Assembly (NCBI GenBank): GCA_954871525.1
Contig: OX940869.1
Location: 16,024,001-16,088,000 of the forward strand
DNA length: 64,000 nucleotides
Reading direction: 5' to 3'
Source of the DNA: Parietaria judaica
Taxonomy: Eukaryota > Streptophyta > Magnoliopsida > Rosales > Urticaceae
The first letter of the stretch is position 1; each line of letters begins with the position of its first letter. Below the pieces are notes generated by a model. That model saw only the letters and a program-made list of their open reading frames with translations. It ran no database searches and had not been told where the DNA came from. Below, piece after piece: positions 42,040 to 53,935 of this stretch. The translations under genes and the position numbers were made by a program.

Positions 42040-42660
42040 ATTATTAGGGTTTTGCCTAATTGGATTTGCTATTTAAGTTATATTATTTAAGACTTATTAC
42101 TGGTAAAAGTATCTAAGTTTTTAAAAAAATAGGGCGGTATAGAGCCAAAAAAAAAAAAACTATGATAAAAGTATTTAAGTTCCCTTTTTTTGGGTGAATC
42201 GGTAGACCTCGTCCACTTTTTGGTTACTTTCTTTACTATTTCCGTCAATAATGACGTCAACAACGCAAATCACAATGCTATTGGGGAGATGAACTAGAAA
42301 TTCGAGTAAGAAAGTGAGAAGAAAAATAAGAATTTGCGTTGTTGATGTTCAAAGAATGCGTGTTTACATACAAGATTATTTTGATATTCATAGGTTTGAT
42401 CGTTTGAATTTATTTGTTTGATGACGTCATCACTAACGGAAATAGTATATAAAAAAAAAAACTAACAAAAAAATGAATGAGGTCTACCGATTTACCAAAA
42501 AAAGTGAACTTAGATACTTTTGCTATATATTTTCTTTTTTAATTTAACTTTATACCACCCGATTTTTGAATAATTTGGGTACTTTTGCCAGTAATACTCA
42601 TTATTTAAAATTTTAGTAGGCTTATTTTATTAGAGACTGAATAGTATTAGGTTTTAGCTA
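42040..42660. mobile_element. Foldback element, copy 2
   Basis: Arms 42040-42260 and 42430-42650 are inverted copies (GTGAATCGGTAGACCTCGTC on the left; its complement form GAGGTCTACCGATTTACC on the right). Same element as at 35310. Confidence 0.65.
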
Positions 42661-43425
42661 GCCTCGTTAAACACAATATAAATTGTTTTTCTGAACGAAC
42701 TTAGGATTTTAGCTAGCTTTTTTAAACACAATATAAATTGTTTTTCTGAACGGACTCAGGCGAATCTTCCGAAAAAATGATAGCTCCAGATTTTCAAAAC
42801 AGTATATGTTATTATAATTATGTTGACAAATATTATATTCAATATTATTCAATATTTCATAAAAAATAAACACTGTTGTGTACGAGTTTTATTATATGAT
42901 AAAATACTATAAGAATTAAAAAATTATTAAATAAGAACAATAGCAACATGAAGAAGTACGAGGGCCACATCAAAAATCTAAAACGACATAAAAACCCGGC
43001 TTGCATAAACGACACAACAGATTATAAAATACAAGAGCATAAAAACGAAGTATCCAACTAACGACGGACCAAGTATAAAACTAACAAAATTGTAAGGCTT
43101 GAGTTTCAGAAAACATTACATGTAAAACTGAGATTAATAATCCCAGCAAGATCTTATTTCCCGAAAAACCGTATCCAAACCGCTTCTGGAGCTCCACAAT
43201 GCGAAATTCGCAACGACTTCACGTGAGAAAGGTCAGTCCCTCGGTTTCTGTAGGGCCTGAACGGCTTAAACTAAACGAAAATGACTTCAATTGACGCCAA
43301 AGAAGATCCTATGTTACGGACTAAAGCTAGTAATATACTCCATAATTCCAATCTTACAAACGTCTGAGAGAGGACATGTGAGAAAATAGCATCAACGAAA
43401 GGCTACCCGTAGGATAAGATATTCA

Positions 43426-45743
43426 TCAGGCAGTACCGTGCCATTGGAGCATGATCGGCACGGGCAGCTTTCTGACTGAAGATATATAAACTCCGAATGC
43501 AACGACCAAAACAAGGAGAGTCAAGAGCATATGCTTGCAGCTCAAGATTCCAGCATCTATTCTCCTCACTGTCTCTGGACCCGGAATAGACTTCGTTCCG
43601 GCTTCGCTAATGGATGATGCGTCTTCTCGAGTCTAAACAAGGAGATAACATTAGGATCTAAACCGAAAGACATTTCAATTCTAACCAGATAACATGCTCC
43701 CTCGTTGGATTATATGCCAATTAGTTAACCCGGTCGATTAGTATAACGAGAAAAGAAACGGGATGTGAATGTTTGGATATGTATATCCGAGTCTTGGATT
43801 GTGAAGCGAACAAAACTCATACCTTCGAGCTTATTGCAGATGTTTCTGCAGTAAGTTTTGAAGGCACACTTTCTTTATTATCTTGCCCTGTAACTTCAAA
43901 TTTGTATTTGTTGTTTTCGAGCAACTTCTGCGCGAGAAGTTTGTTCTCCGATTCTAAGGCCGAAATCTGCACACAGCATATTACAGATCTCATTATAACC
44001 AGAAGAAGCACACACATGATATTCGCTAATGATTATGCAGGTCGAGAAATTAAGTTATTGTGTTACTTAAAGTCCCAAGTATTAGTGAGTTGTTTTTTTT
44101 GACAAGTAACCCTAATCTCTCCTATTTAGTGACGCCTTGGGCTTTGGTCCGTTGTTCATGTTTGTTAGGTCCGTTGAATGAAAACATCTCAACATCTCGT
44201 ACGACAGTTTTGGTTGTGTTCTCGAACGACAGTCTTGTTTTACTTCATCATTTAGTGATTGCTTGCGTAAAAACATTTTGTTTTGGAACACTTAAGAGCT
44301 GCTTCAGTGTTTCGGTCGGTACCTTTTTATGAAGGCGGTCTCGCTCAAAAGCTAGCTGCACTACCAGATTTCTGACAATTTTGCTCTGGAAACCAATCCC
44401 CTTTGCAGCGACCTTCTTTGTTTCATCAGCTTGTTGCAAAGACACTTCTAAGGACTCGAGTTTTCCCCTCAAAAAGTTAACTTCCTCATTCAGCGCTGCA
44501 TGTGATTCCGATAACGTGATCAGCTTACAGTCTGCTCTATCAACCTGCATCTCATACTCGGAAACTTTCGACTTAAGCTTGTTGATCAAATCGTCCATAT
44601 CAGCTATTGTGGATTCAAGCATGTCTTGCTTCTCTTGACTTGCTTCAGAAGATGCAAGTGCACGTTGTAGTCGAATATCCGTGTCTTTCAAAGAACTCGT
44701 TTTCTCCTTCAACACTTCAGTGGATTCTTCGAGCGTTGCTCTAAGCTGAGTCTCTCGCTGAACTGAGCTGTTTAAATTAAATTGAAGAATCTGGAGCCGA
44801 CCCATAAGCTCTTTCGAGATTCCCATCAACACGACACCACCATGATCCGCCTCAAACAGTCTTTGAGAAAAATTAGCGGTTTCATCCTCCATGAAATTTA
44901 AATCCTGCTCTGAACCACGCAACCGTTGCTTTAGCCCGTCCTCAACTTGTCTCAGCTCGGTTAGCTTCTTCTCGAGATCCATCTCTCTGGCCAAAGATTT
45001 CTCGAGCATCCTCAAAACGTGTCTTTGCAGCTCGGCAGTTTGAACCTTAGCGTTGACATTAAAGATTTGATCTTCCTCCAACCTTTTCAAATTATTCCCT
45101 GCATATTCACATAAGAAAATGAGATGCCAAAACCGACGAACACCGCACAGTGTTCCGTTAGGGAAAAAGGAAACATTTGAAATTACATACAATTCTTATC
45201 TCGATCAAAATTCGACAGCATCCTCTGCAAATTCCCAGACTGTGTCCTAATTTCTGAAATCTGATCTTGCGACTGCTTAAGAGACTGTTCCGAATCACAC
45301 AGCTTCTCCTCCATTTCCCTCAAAATTTCTCCCTCGTAAGAGCACGAATTCACAAGCTCGTGAGCACTCCCGACCTCCGACTGAAGAACAGCGATGAACC
45401 CGTCCAGCTCTCTCGCCTCCGAATCCAAAACTCCGGACAGAAAATCGAATTCCAAAGCCTTCGCCAACGACTCATCCGCCACACTCTCTCTCTCGGACAC
45501 AAAAAACTCGAACTCGTTTTCCCTCGTTCCGACGTGCATCATTAGAACATTCAAGTTGACAATCTTCTCGGAAACGCACGCCAAATAGAGTTCGAGCCGC
45601 GTCAGAATCTCGACCGAGTTCCCTATTCCCCCACTCCCCTCGCCCTTCAAGCGAACCCTCTCGGAGAATTTATCGACATCTTCGCTCTGATAACGGGCAT
45701 GATCAGCAGAAATTTCACCTCCGTGGACAGAATCGAAGTCCAT
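43426..45743 (-). CDS. WIT: WIT-like WPP domain-interacting tail-anchored protein, four coding exons
   Basis: Coding exons 45743-45191, 45098-44323, 43966-43823 and 43632-43426. All introns are GT-AG and the phases add up to 559 residues plus stop. Met 45743 (MDFDSVHGGE) is chosen as start. The N-terminal helical part has ILTRLELYLACVSEKIVNLN, the central coiled coil VLRMLEKSLAREMDLEKKLT and LMGISKELMGRLQILQFNLN, which are family signatures. The last exon ends with a tail anchor, CKHMLLTLLVLVVAFGVYIS, and about 17 lumenal residues. Arabidopsis WIT1/WIT2 sit in the outer nuclear membrane, bind WIP and RanGAP1 WPP domains and link the nucleus to myosin XI-i; that role is inferred here. It is somewhat shorter than the Arabidopsis proteins (about 630-700). 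A non-coding first exon probably ends at CAAACAAG|GTATGT (46021). The 3' UTR reaches about 42960 and has been copied elsewhere. Confidence 0.9.
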
Positions 45744-46383
45744 TTCAACGCTTTCAAAGAAACTACACAACAAACACAAAACAGAATCACAACCTAACAA
45801 GAACCCATTGGAGATATGCCGAAAAGAATCGAACCCTCAATGAAATCAAACTATTCTCAAATTCTATCAAAATTTCAAAAAGAATTCCAGAAAGACGAAC
45901 AATGAATAGGACGATACATGGAGAAGGATCAAATTGAAGAACGTAGCTTGTGGATCTTCAAGTTACAGAGAAATCTTGACGAGAAGTTTGAGAAAAAACC
46001 GATGAAACTTCACATACCTTGTTTGGGAGATTTCGCGCGTCGAGGGAAGGGAAGGGAAGGGAAGGGAGGAAATATTTGGGGCCCATATATTGAAAGAATT
46101 GGCTAAAAGACCTCGGTTGAGATGTCGTTTCGGTCACTACCCTCGTTATATCCTGTAATTTCTTTTACATTTATTTTTCGCCTTAATAAATACAAAATGC
46201 GAGTTACCATTTATTTTTTACCCAGTATTTTACGAAATTACTAATTTGCCCTCTGGTAGTTGAGCGGTTTCTTATTTATTACATTTTCTTTTAGGGTTTT
46301 TTTTATACATATTCTCGCTTCTTCTCCGTGATTACTTCTCTTCGATTCTTCGCCGTGATTTCTTTTCTCTTCTCCATCGTACT

Positions 46384-46850
46384 CCTTGTTCTTCTGCTCT
46401 GTTCATTCTGGTTCGCGAACGACTTCGAGCAACGAGGCTTTCTTCTTTTTGCTTTCCCGGGGAAGCACGATCCTTTCAGCGACGAGTTTCTCCGATCATC
46501 GTCTTCATCCTCCCCAAAGCCACATAAATGGAGGTAAATGTTTATTCTTTGAGAAACCTATGCTTTGCGAACTGTTTTGACTCGTAATGATGTTAGGGTT
46601 TACTTATTTTACATGCAATATACTATACTGTGTGGTTTACGAAGAAGAACGAGTGAAGGGTTGGTTCTGTACCTATTACAGCAATACCGCTATCTATTTA
46701 CGCTCCGTTCACAGAATACCGCTATTATTTGAGAATTGCCGCTAGCTATCTATTTACACCCCGTTTTATATTACCGATAGCGGTTTTCCGTTGCTCCCTA
46801 TATACTGCATTACCGCTATGTATAATAGAAACTAATCAAGTTATTGATTT
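46384..46850. repeat. Leader-region repeat, copy 1 (others at 48624-49060 and 61086-61330)
   Basis: Contains GTTCTTCTGCTCTGTTCATT, CCACATAAATGGAGGTAAAT and ATGCAATATACTATAC blocks; the first copy precedes the DUF1985 piece, the second the Ulp1-like piece. A third, partial copy (from ATGCAATATACTATACTGCG) closes the block near 61.1 kb. All are in the same orientation. Confidence 0.85.
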
Positions 46851-48161
46851 GTTTTTTCGCGAAAATAGCTATATACTATCCTCCGGCCGGATGAGTTGTA
46901 CGACTGTGAGGTCATCACCGAAGAAGCAAACTTCTTGACGATCACGAATATCATTAAGGAGAACCTGAACGCGGGAGAGACTGAGTGGTTCCGGCGCACA
47001 CAGTTTGGGCCTCTATTAGATGTCCCCATCCACCACGAGTTCTCTCCCCAACTGTTCTGGAATTTCTTTTCGAGAAGCACTACACATCAAGAGCCATTCG
47101 AGCTGTGGATGTTTGTGAACAATGTTCCACTACGATACGGGGTTTGAGAATTTTCCATCATCACCGGGCAGAATTGCGGACCCGAGCCGAACCTTGAAGC
47201 TATTGTTGGACGAGGCTTCAAAATAATGACGCATTCAAGCAACGGATGTGGCCAGATGCAGGCTCTTCGGTCACATTAGGAATGGTGGTGTCCAAATTAT
47301 ATAACAGTCAGCTTCATCCGATTGTAAGCAATGACGACAGGAGAAGGTTGGCATGCCTCTGCTACCTCTTCGGAGTGTTGTTACCCCATCCTGGTGAAAC
47401 TAGTTTGCCAAGGGAATTCTTGTCCTTGGCGGAGGACCTTGACGTATTCGTTCAATATCGTTGGGGCCGAAAGTCATTCATGTTATCGGCACAGATGCTT
47501 CGGAAGAAAGCACTTACGGAGTTGCGAAACAACATCCCTAGACAACGAGCAACAGGGCCACCGCGGATCCCAATGATGGGCTTTCTGGGGTTCATATACC
47601 CGCTACTGGTATATATGTAATGGTTTTAAGTTATTTATTTACAATCGACATCTTATTTGCGAATTTTGCATGTTAACTTCATGCAGATTTTAGCATACGA
47701 GTGTTTGCCTGGTCTGGCACATGTCTTGGCGGACCCACGAGAGTCGGAGGAGGCACCTCGTATGTGCAAATGGACAACCCGGTCAGTCGGGAATATCGAT
47801 CTTCACCGCCTGTCAATTCGAAACGCTATTTTGCATGGAGCGGATCCGAGGGTTGGTTGCTCTATTATAAATCCTTCAATATCAACTATTATTTGAGAAA
47901 ATAATTATACTCTTTAATTTGCAGGGACAATTGAGTGTTCTCATTCCTACGGAGATGGAAGCTACGTTGCCGCATATAAACTCCCTAGATCATCCCCTTG
48001 TTCGTCGACCCCCCATGTTAGAGATGCTCGTGCAGGCATTGGAACATGGTGAAAAGATCGTCCAGCGACCGCAGGATCCGCTGCCACCGCCACTTCCACC
48101 GTCACAGCCACCGGAGTCCGAAGAATCTACTTCTTCTAGTAGTTCGAGTTGGGCACAATGA
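46531..48161 (+). pseudogene. DUF1985-type protein of MULE-associated Ulp1 genes (N-terminal part)
   Basis: Possible first exon with ATG in CATAAATGGAG|GTAAAT (about 46527). The DUF1985 domain is in 46870-47220 (FRRTQFGPLLDVPIHHEFSP, ELWMFVNNVPLRYG); a TGA at 47144-47146 replaces the Arg usual before EF(S/A)xITG. After a frameshift near 47230 it continues as LYNSQLHPIVSNDDRRRLAC and LPREFLSLAEDLD. A probable intron (about 47610-47686, ending TTCATGCAG) leads to ILAYECLPGLAHVLADPRES; another ends TTTGCAG before GQLSVLIPTEMEATLPHINS. The end is a Pro/Ser-rich tail at 48161. The peptidase part is missing here; it appears in the next piece. Confidence 0.72.
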
Positions 48162-48623
48162 AATTTAAACTATGTTTTGGACTAGTATGTTTAATATTAC
48201 CGTTATCAATCAAACGTGTATTTAAACTATATTTTGATTCCCGCTAGTAGTATTTAAATTCTTGCTAGTAGTATTTTAATTCCCGCAACATTGTTGTTAT
48301 TACCGCTAGTAAATTTGTTATTGTCGCTATAGACGTTGTGCTACCGCTATCAATATTCAAGAAATTTGTTATTACCGATAGTAAATTTGTTATTACCGCT
48401 AGTAAATATATGGCGATGGCGCCATGGCGGTATAAATGTAAAAATTAATGACGGGGATAAATATTAAAATTAATGACGAGCATATATGGCGGTATAAATG
48501 TAAAAATTAATGACGGGAACGACTTCAAATATGCGGTTATATTTACTAGGACCATTAATTTGGTGGTTTTGTATCAAATCGAAGCAATACATGTATGCAT
48601 TCAATTGTCTACTAAACGGAACT

Positions 48624-49060
48624 TCTCGTTCTTCTGCTCTGTTCATTCTGGTTCGCAAACGACTTCGAGCAATGAGGCTTTCCTCTCTTTGCTTTCCCGA
48701 CGAAGGACGATCCTTTCATCGACGAGTTTCTCCGATCATCGTCTTCATCCTCCCCAAAGCCACATAAATGGAGGTAAATGTTTATTCTTTGAGAAGCCTA
48801 TGCTTTGCGAACTGTTTTGACTCGTAATGATGTTAGGGTTTACTTATTTTACATGCAATATACTATACAGTGTGGTTTACGAAGAAGAACGAGTGCATGG
48901 GTTGTTCTGTACCTATTCATGTAATACGGCTATCTATACTGCATTACCGCTATGGTTTTTAGAATTGCCGCTAGCTATCTATTTACACCCCGTTGTATAT
49001 TACCGATAGCGGTTTACCGTTGCTCCCTATATACATTTTTAGTGCTATGTATAATAGAAC
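48624..49060. repeat. Leader-region repeat, copy 2
   Basis: Direct copy of 46384-46850 with small changes, ending at GCTATGTATAATAGAA in both. Confidence 0.85.
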
Positions 49061-50254
49061 GTGGTTCACGGATCGTCCAGCGATGGGGAAGCCCGCAACC
49101 AGCTCCACCACCACCGTCGCCGGGGTTTGAAGAGGAGAATGACGACGAGATGGAAGTAGTGGAGACTGACGTGGAGAGTGAGAGCGGCGGTGAGGATGGA
49201 GGTGAGGCAGATGGAGAGTCTGAAGGTGAAGATGGTGCGTCTGGGGGTGAGTCAGATGGTGAAGCTGTCGCTAAAGATGGTGAGCCTGGAGGTGAAGATG
49301 TTGCGCCTGGAGGAGGTGAAGATGCTGAGCCTGGTTTTGAAGATGTTCAAAATGGCGATGACTCGGACTCAGATGGAGATAATGCTTGTTACCCGGATCT
49401 ATTGCCTCTCTCACCAGCACCGAAGCACCTTGTACGCATGTTCACCAGTTGGTTGGATCGCGACACTTCAACGCCGCGAGTATGTGGTATCGGAACATAC
49501 GACCGGGCCTTTTTCCAGAGCATCATCGACCGTGATGGGTCGCTGCACGATGAGGTAATAATTCTTCGATGGCAATATTTCTATATTTATTTTATTTTTG
49601 TTTGTTGTTACCAATTCATTGATATTAAATGCAGATCATCGACGAGATCACTTACGGGCTCCGTAAGCGACTAGAAACTTTTCCCGGGAGTATTCCCAGT
49701 TCTGATTCAATCGCTGTTGTCGATACTACCTTCATGGTCCAACTGACTATCATTGCTGGGAAAATCCGTAGAGGTGCACTGGAAGTATCAGATTTTGGAT
49801 CTGTAGATTGGGTATCAGGAAACTTACCAAGGTTTTACGGCCGAGCGTGGGCATACGTGGACAAGCTGTACTTCCCGATCATGTTTGACGATCAATGGAT
49901 AGCATGCAGAGCCGATTTTGAAACAGCGCGGTTTACACTCTTTGTTCCCAAGACGAACTACGGTAGTGAACATATGATGTCAATTATATTGCAGGATCTA
50001 CAGCTGTACTTCCCTTGGATTTTGGAAGCGTCAAACTTGACTGCATTACCCCAGCGTGCACATCTCAAGATCCGGCATTGGACATGGAGGTACTGTGTCC
50101 AGGTTCGACCAGGGCTGTCGACTCTGGAATATTTGCTATGAAGTTTATAGAACTAGACATGACCGGCAGCTCCCCTTTCTCGATGGTTGACCGTTTAGTA
50201 CCTTCAGCCCGGGCCCGATACGCGATGGAAATCTGGACGAATTGGTCGTTTTGA
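49061..50254 (+). pseudogene. Ulp1-like (C48) peptidase piece with acidic linker, catalytic residues lost
   Basis: Begins with RIVQRWGSPQP, the counterpart of KIVQRPQDPLP at the end of the preceding pseudogene, then a highly acidic Glu/Asp/Gly tract (49130-49380). The peptidase-like region follows (49400-50254): WLDRDTSTPRVCGIGTYDRA, an intron about 49555-49634, FGSVDWVSGNLPRFYGRAWA, YVDKLYFPIMFDDQWIACRA. The His expected before WIAC is absent, and the nucleophile position reads DSGIFAMKF where DCG is expected. A frameshift lies near 50060-50100. No protease activity is expected. Confidence 0.68.
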
Positions 50255-51081
50255 CTTTAGAACAAAGACTATAAGCTCTGTAATATTTTAACTACATTTT
50301 TTTACCTATTTTGTTTGGACGAGTATGTGGTAACTATGCTTATTACTGTGGAAGAGTATGATCTGTATTCACCTTGTTTTATTCACTTGTTTTGCCAATC
50401 TGTATAACATATTTATTAATCCCTCTAGTGATACCGCAAGTAAAATGATATAATCGTAGTGATACCGCCATTACCTAATGTGCGTCTACCGCTATAGGTT
50501 CTAGATAATATAGTTTTTTAATAACTTTAACCAAAAGTGTGTCAATCCCCAAGTGTTATCGCTAGGTTTATTCTCATGTACTATAACCTCTAGTAAAATG
50601 ATATAGCCGTTGTGATACCGCTATTACCAAGTGTGCGTCTACCGCTATACGTTCGAGATAATACACTTAAATTTAAACCGTCAAGCCATAAACAGAAACT
50701 TCATATTACTGTTTTTTAACAACCGCTGATCTACCGCTAACAAAAACTATATTTTACCGCTATTACAAAGCGTGATACATACGACATAACTAATACGACG
50801 TAATTAGGTTACCGCTATACAAAGTTGTTGCGCTAACAAGCAAGAAACCTTATAACCGCTATACATAACTAATAAGCAAGAAATCTTACAACCGCTATAC
50901 ATAACTAATATGCACCAAATAATCAAAATACAGAGACTAAGCTCTCCACGTAATCATGGGCGGGCTCAACGTACATGTCATTCTCCGCGCCCCATACATT
51001 TCTCCACCAGTACTCCATCGCCGGCCGTTCTACCGTCGGAAGCACGGGTGGATTTTCCTCGAGACGAAGCACCTCGTCCCG
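50255..51081. other. Motif-rich non-coding interval
   Basis: Carries about a dozen TACCGCTAT/AACCGCTAT copies. No gene recognised. Confidence 0.5.
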
Positions 51082-51772
51082 CTAGTCGAAGGAAATGAAT
51101 GATGATTCATTTTGCCCGGGCTTAATCAGCACCGCCCAATAAAGTACCCCGTCCACCGTCACCGTGTCCCGTGGCCAACGAAGCTCCTCTGGTAGTGTCA
51201 AGGACCCACAGTCTCTCCATGCAAGTCCGCTTTTGGAGAACACTTGTGCGCATACGGAAAGCGAATCCTTGGCTACGCATAGTCGGACGATCTTGTAGTC
51301 GTTGATAGTGACGTCATACGTGAAATGTAACACCCCATTTTCATGAAAGACATGTGAGTAGGGTGCTGGAACGGGAAGCCGCCTCACTTGCCGAGTCGCC
51401 GGATTCCAAAGCACGAGTCTCGTCTCTTGCCCCCCGAACGACAGGCATATCAAGCCGTTGCAGGAGACTACTACGTCGAAGTGTTCGTAATATTCTGCAT
51501 GAAGATACGACACGTCGATGTCCGTCACCCTTTGGCCGGAGAGCAGCAGTATTACCTGTTGGTAGTCCCGTTTGGAGGCGGCAATCAGGAGTGGGCCGTA
51601 TCTGGTCCGCTGACGAATTTGATGATTGTTGATGAACATCGAGTCCCCCCTGATATTCTTGTCAGCCAACGTTTTGAGACGCGCTTTAATCGCATCAGAA
51701 TTTTTGCCGGCAGTTCGGATAGGATCTCGTGGAACACAAGGTCTTCGGGAAGGTCCTCCGACGTGTATTCCA
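51082..51772 (-). pseudogene. F-box protein, frameshifted
   Basis: Met at 51772 (MEYTSEDLPEDLVFHEILSE). The F-box follows immediately (LPAKILMRLKRVSKRWLTRI). A G run (six C on the plus strand, about 51645-51650) breaks the frame; with one base more the frame would join SMFINNHQ. The other frame continues to 51082 with an F-box-associated domain (VVVSCNGLICLSFG, LVLWNPATRQVRRLP). F-box proteins bind substrates for SCF ubiquitin ligases. The end (SSFISFD) is early for the family, so the C-terminus is probably also lost. Confidence 0.8.
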
Positions 51773-51835
51773 TTGTAGTTTTTGATATTACAATTTGAGA
51801 CGCTGACCAATGTGGGGTTAGAACCATCTTTTTAA

Positions 51836-52470
51836 TAGACACCGACGGTCACGTCCTTTCAAATAGCAAATCATAACTGCTACATAACTGATCCCACCTT
51901 TTTGTTGTGACGGTTGAGTTGCTCGGTGTCTCGGTAACTGCAACGAGCTCTATCCATACCGCTAGTTCCTCATGATCCTGCTAGTTTTTATTCAGCTCTT
52001 ACATGCCACGTGTTTGTAAGACGACGATGGACACGTTCTTTCTAATAGCAAATCCAAACTGCGCTTAATTAAAGCTCTTGATATTTTCCCAAACGAAATC
52101 ATTACCACTACAGATCTGATCCCGCCTTTTTGTTGTGACAGTCCAACTGCTACGAGCTCTATCCATACCGCTAGTTGCTATACAGCTATTACATGCCACG
52201 TGTTTTAGACACCGATTGACACGTCCTATCAAATAGCAACTCCGAACTGCGCTTAATTAAAGCGGCTCTTGAGATTTTCCATGACGTAATCATTACCGCT
52301 ACAAATCTGATCACGCCTTTTTTTTGTGACGGTTGAGTTGCTCGATGTCTCGGTAACTGCTACGAGCTCTATCAAACACGTTTGAGATTTCTAATAGTAA
52401 AATCATGATCATAATTGATTACCACTAAAAAACTCAATCAATCACGTTTGAATTGATCGATGTCTCGGTA
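51836..52470. repeat. Degenerate tandem repeats, about 180 bp, 3-4 copies
   Basis: Recurring blocks: ACACGTC.TTTCAAATAGCAA, CTTAATTAAAG, GATC..GCCTTTTT.TTGTGA, CTCGGTAACTGC.ACGAG, CATGCCACGTGTTT. Located upstream of the ORF at 52549 and of the F-box gene (between divergent starts). Confidence 0.7.
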
Positions 52471-52548
52471 ACTGCTACGAGTTCTCTGACCATAAGTCTC
52501 TATACTTATTTCTCTTTTTCCCTGAGTAAATCGCCATTACTCTCCACA

Positions 52549-53481
52549 ATGAACCGAGAAACAAGGATTCTTCCACTCACTGATGAAGTGATACTGAGTG
52601 ATATTGCCCGTTTTTATGGCTTTGAAGGGGGGCTAGTGAAGGCGATATTGCCCGACAAGTTTGATGATGAAGACCGGAAGGATATTTTGCCCAACAAGGT
52701 TCATCGCAAGTACGATCATACCTACAAGCACGACGATGGCCGAACTTACTCGGCATGGAGCCGCGAACACTTGGAGGCGGGGGTGACGTTCCCCCTGGCA
52801 CCGGAGTATATGGCGATTTTGAAGGTTAATGGTCTGGCCCCATTCCAACTTGTCCCGGAGGGCTACCAGATCATTGCGGCGTTGTATGTCCTCGCATACC
52901 ATGTCGGGTTGCCGCGTCCAACGGAGAACAATATTCTGAGTATGTTTGGATTGAAGGAACTTGGAGGCGACTTCTACACACTCACGGAGAGGCCCTGACT
53001 TCGCCATTTGGGGCCCGTGCTCTACAGAGAAGCCAACTCACTTAGCCGAGTACCGAGTCGGTACTTCTTCGTGGCGGGGCCGGAGGAGTTGCAGGATCAT
53101 ACCACCAATCCGACGTGGACCTTTGCATCCTTCGATCGTCTAGAGAAATATAGGAAATATGCCACCTTTACCGCCAGGCTCCCTCCAAGTCAGCGCATCT
53201 TAGGCAAGTTGATAAGCTACCGTAATTTGCGGGATGCAGGTCTTTTCTATGAATGGGCTCGCATGGGGCCCTTCCCTCCCAGAGCCGACCAGACTCTGGG
53301 TTACGGATGGGCTGGGGAAACGTTGATCCCGGTGGTCTTCTTCTTTTGGACGTTGGCCTGGGGACGCCGTATCTGTCGCCCCTGGTCCGCACGAGCGAGA
53401 GCAATCGTCCCTACGCGCGTCTGTCCGGAAGGCTCTCCGTCGCGAAAAGGAGCTGGCGACAGTTTACGATTGATAGTATAA
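52549..53481 (+). pseudogene. Plant transposon-type protein (gypsy-type transposon domain-like), nonsense codon
   Basis: Met 52549 (MNRETRILPLTDEVILSDIA). One frame to 53481, with a TGA at 52996-52998 between LTERP and LRHLGPVLYREANSLS; read through it is about 310 residues. VTFPLAPEYMAILKVNGLAP and LVPEGYQIIAALYVLAYHVG have the layout of the plant gypsy-type transposon domain also seen in the antisense ORFs of the Tat elements, though similarity is at pattern level only. The C-terminal part is basic with a hydrophobic TLIPVVFFFWTLAW. Function unknown. Confidence 0.45.
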
Positions 53482-53935
53482 CTTTGTTTTGTAACCGCTA
53501 CTAATATAAATTGCTTTACTTTGTTACCGCTAGTAATATAACTTGCTTTACTTTGTTACGCTGCTAATATAAGTTGCTTCAATTCGTTACCGCTACCAAT
53601 GCTAATATTAGTATTTCTAATTAGTACAGATTGCTTTACTTTGTTACCGCTACTAATTTACGTTGCTTTACCTCTACCAATACGAATAGTAGTATTTCTT
53701 TCTAATACAAATTACTTTACTTGATAGTAGTATGTCTTACTAATATGAGATTATGAGTTGCTTTAATTGTTTACTACTTTTGTAATATTAGTCTTACTTA
53801 TAGCTGGTACTTTTATATGTAGAACCCAAGTCACCAACGGTTAGAAACTCGACTATAAAGTAAAGGCACCCACGTCACCAGATCACAAGAAAGCCCAAAA
53901 ATTGTAGATCTACTTTCAACCTTAGCAGCTCTACA
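53482..53935. other. Motif-rich AT-rich interval
   Basis: Several ACCGCTA-type copies separated by TTGCTTTACTTTGTT-like stretches, giving an irregular repeat of about 60 bp. No gene seen. Confidence 0.5.

Noticed and set aside
46328..46537. 69-codon ORF with a signal-peptide-like hydrophobic start
   Set aside because: It lies in the leader repeat; the second copy of the repeat (48624) does not keep the frame, so it is more likely 5' UTR or leader sequence.
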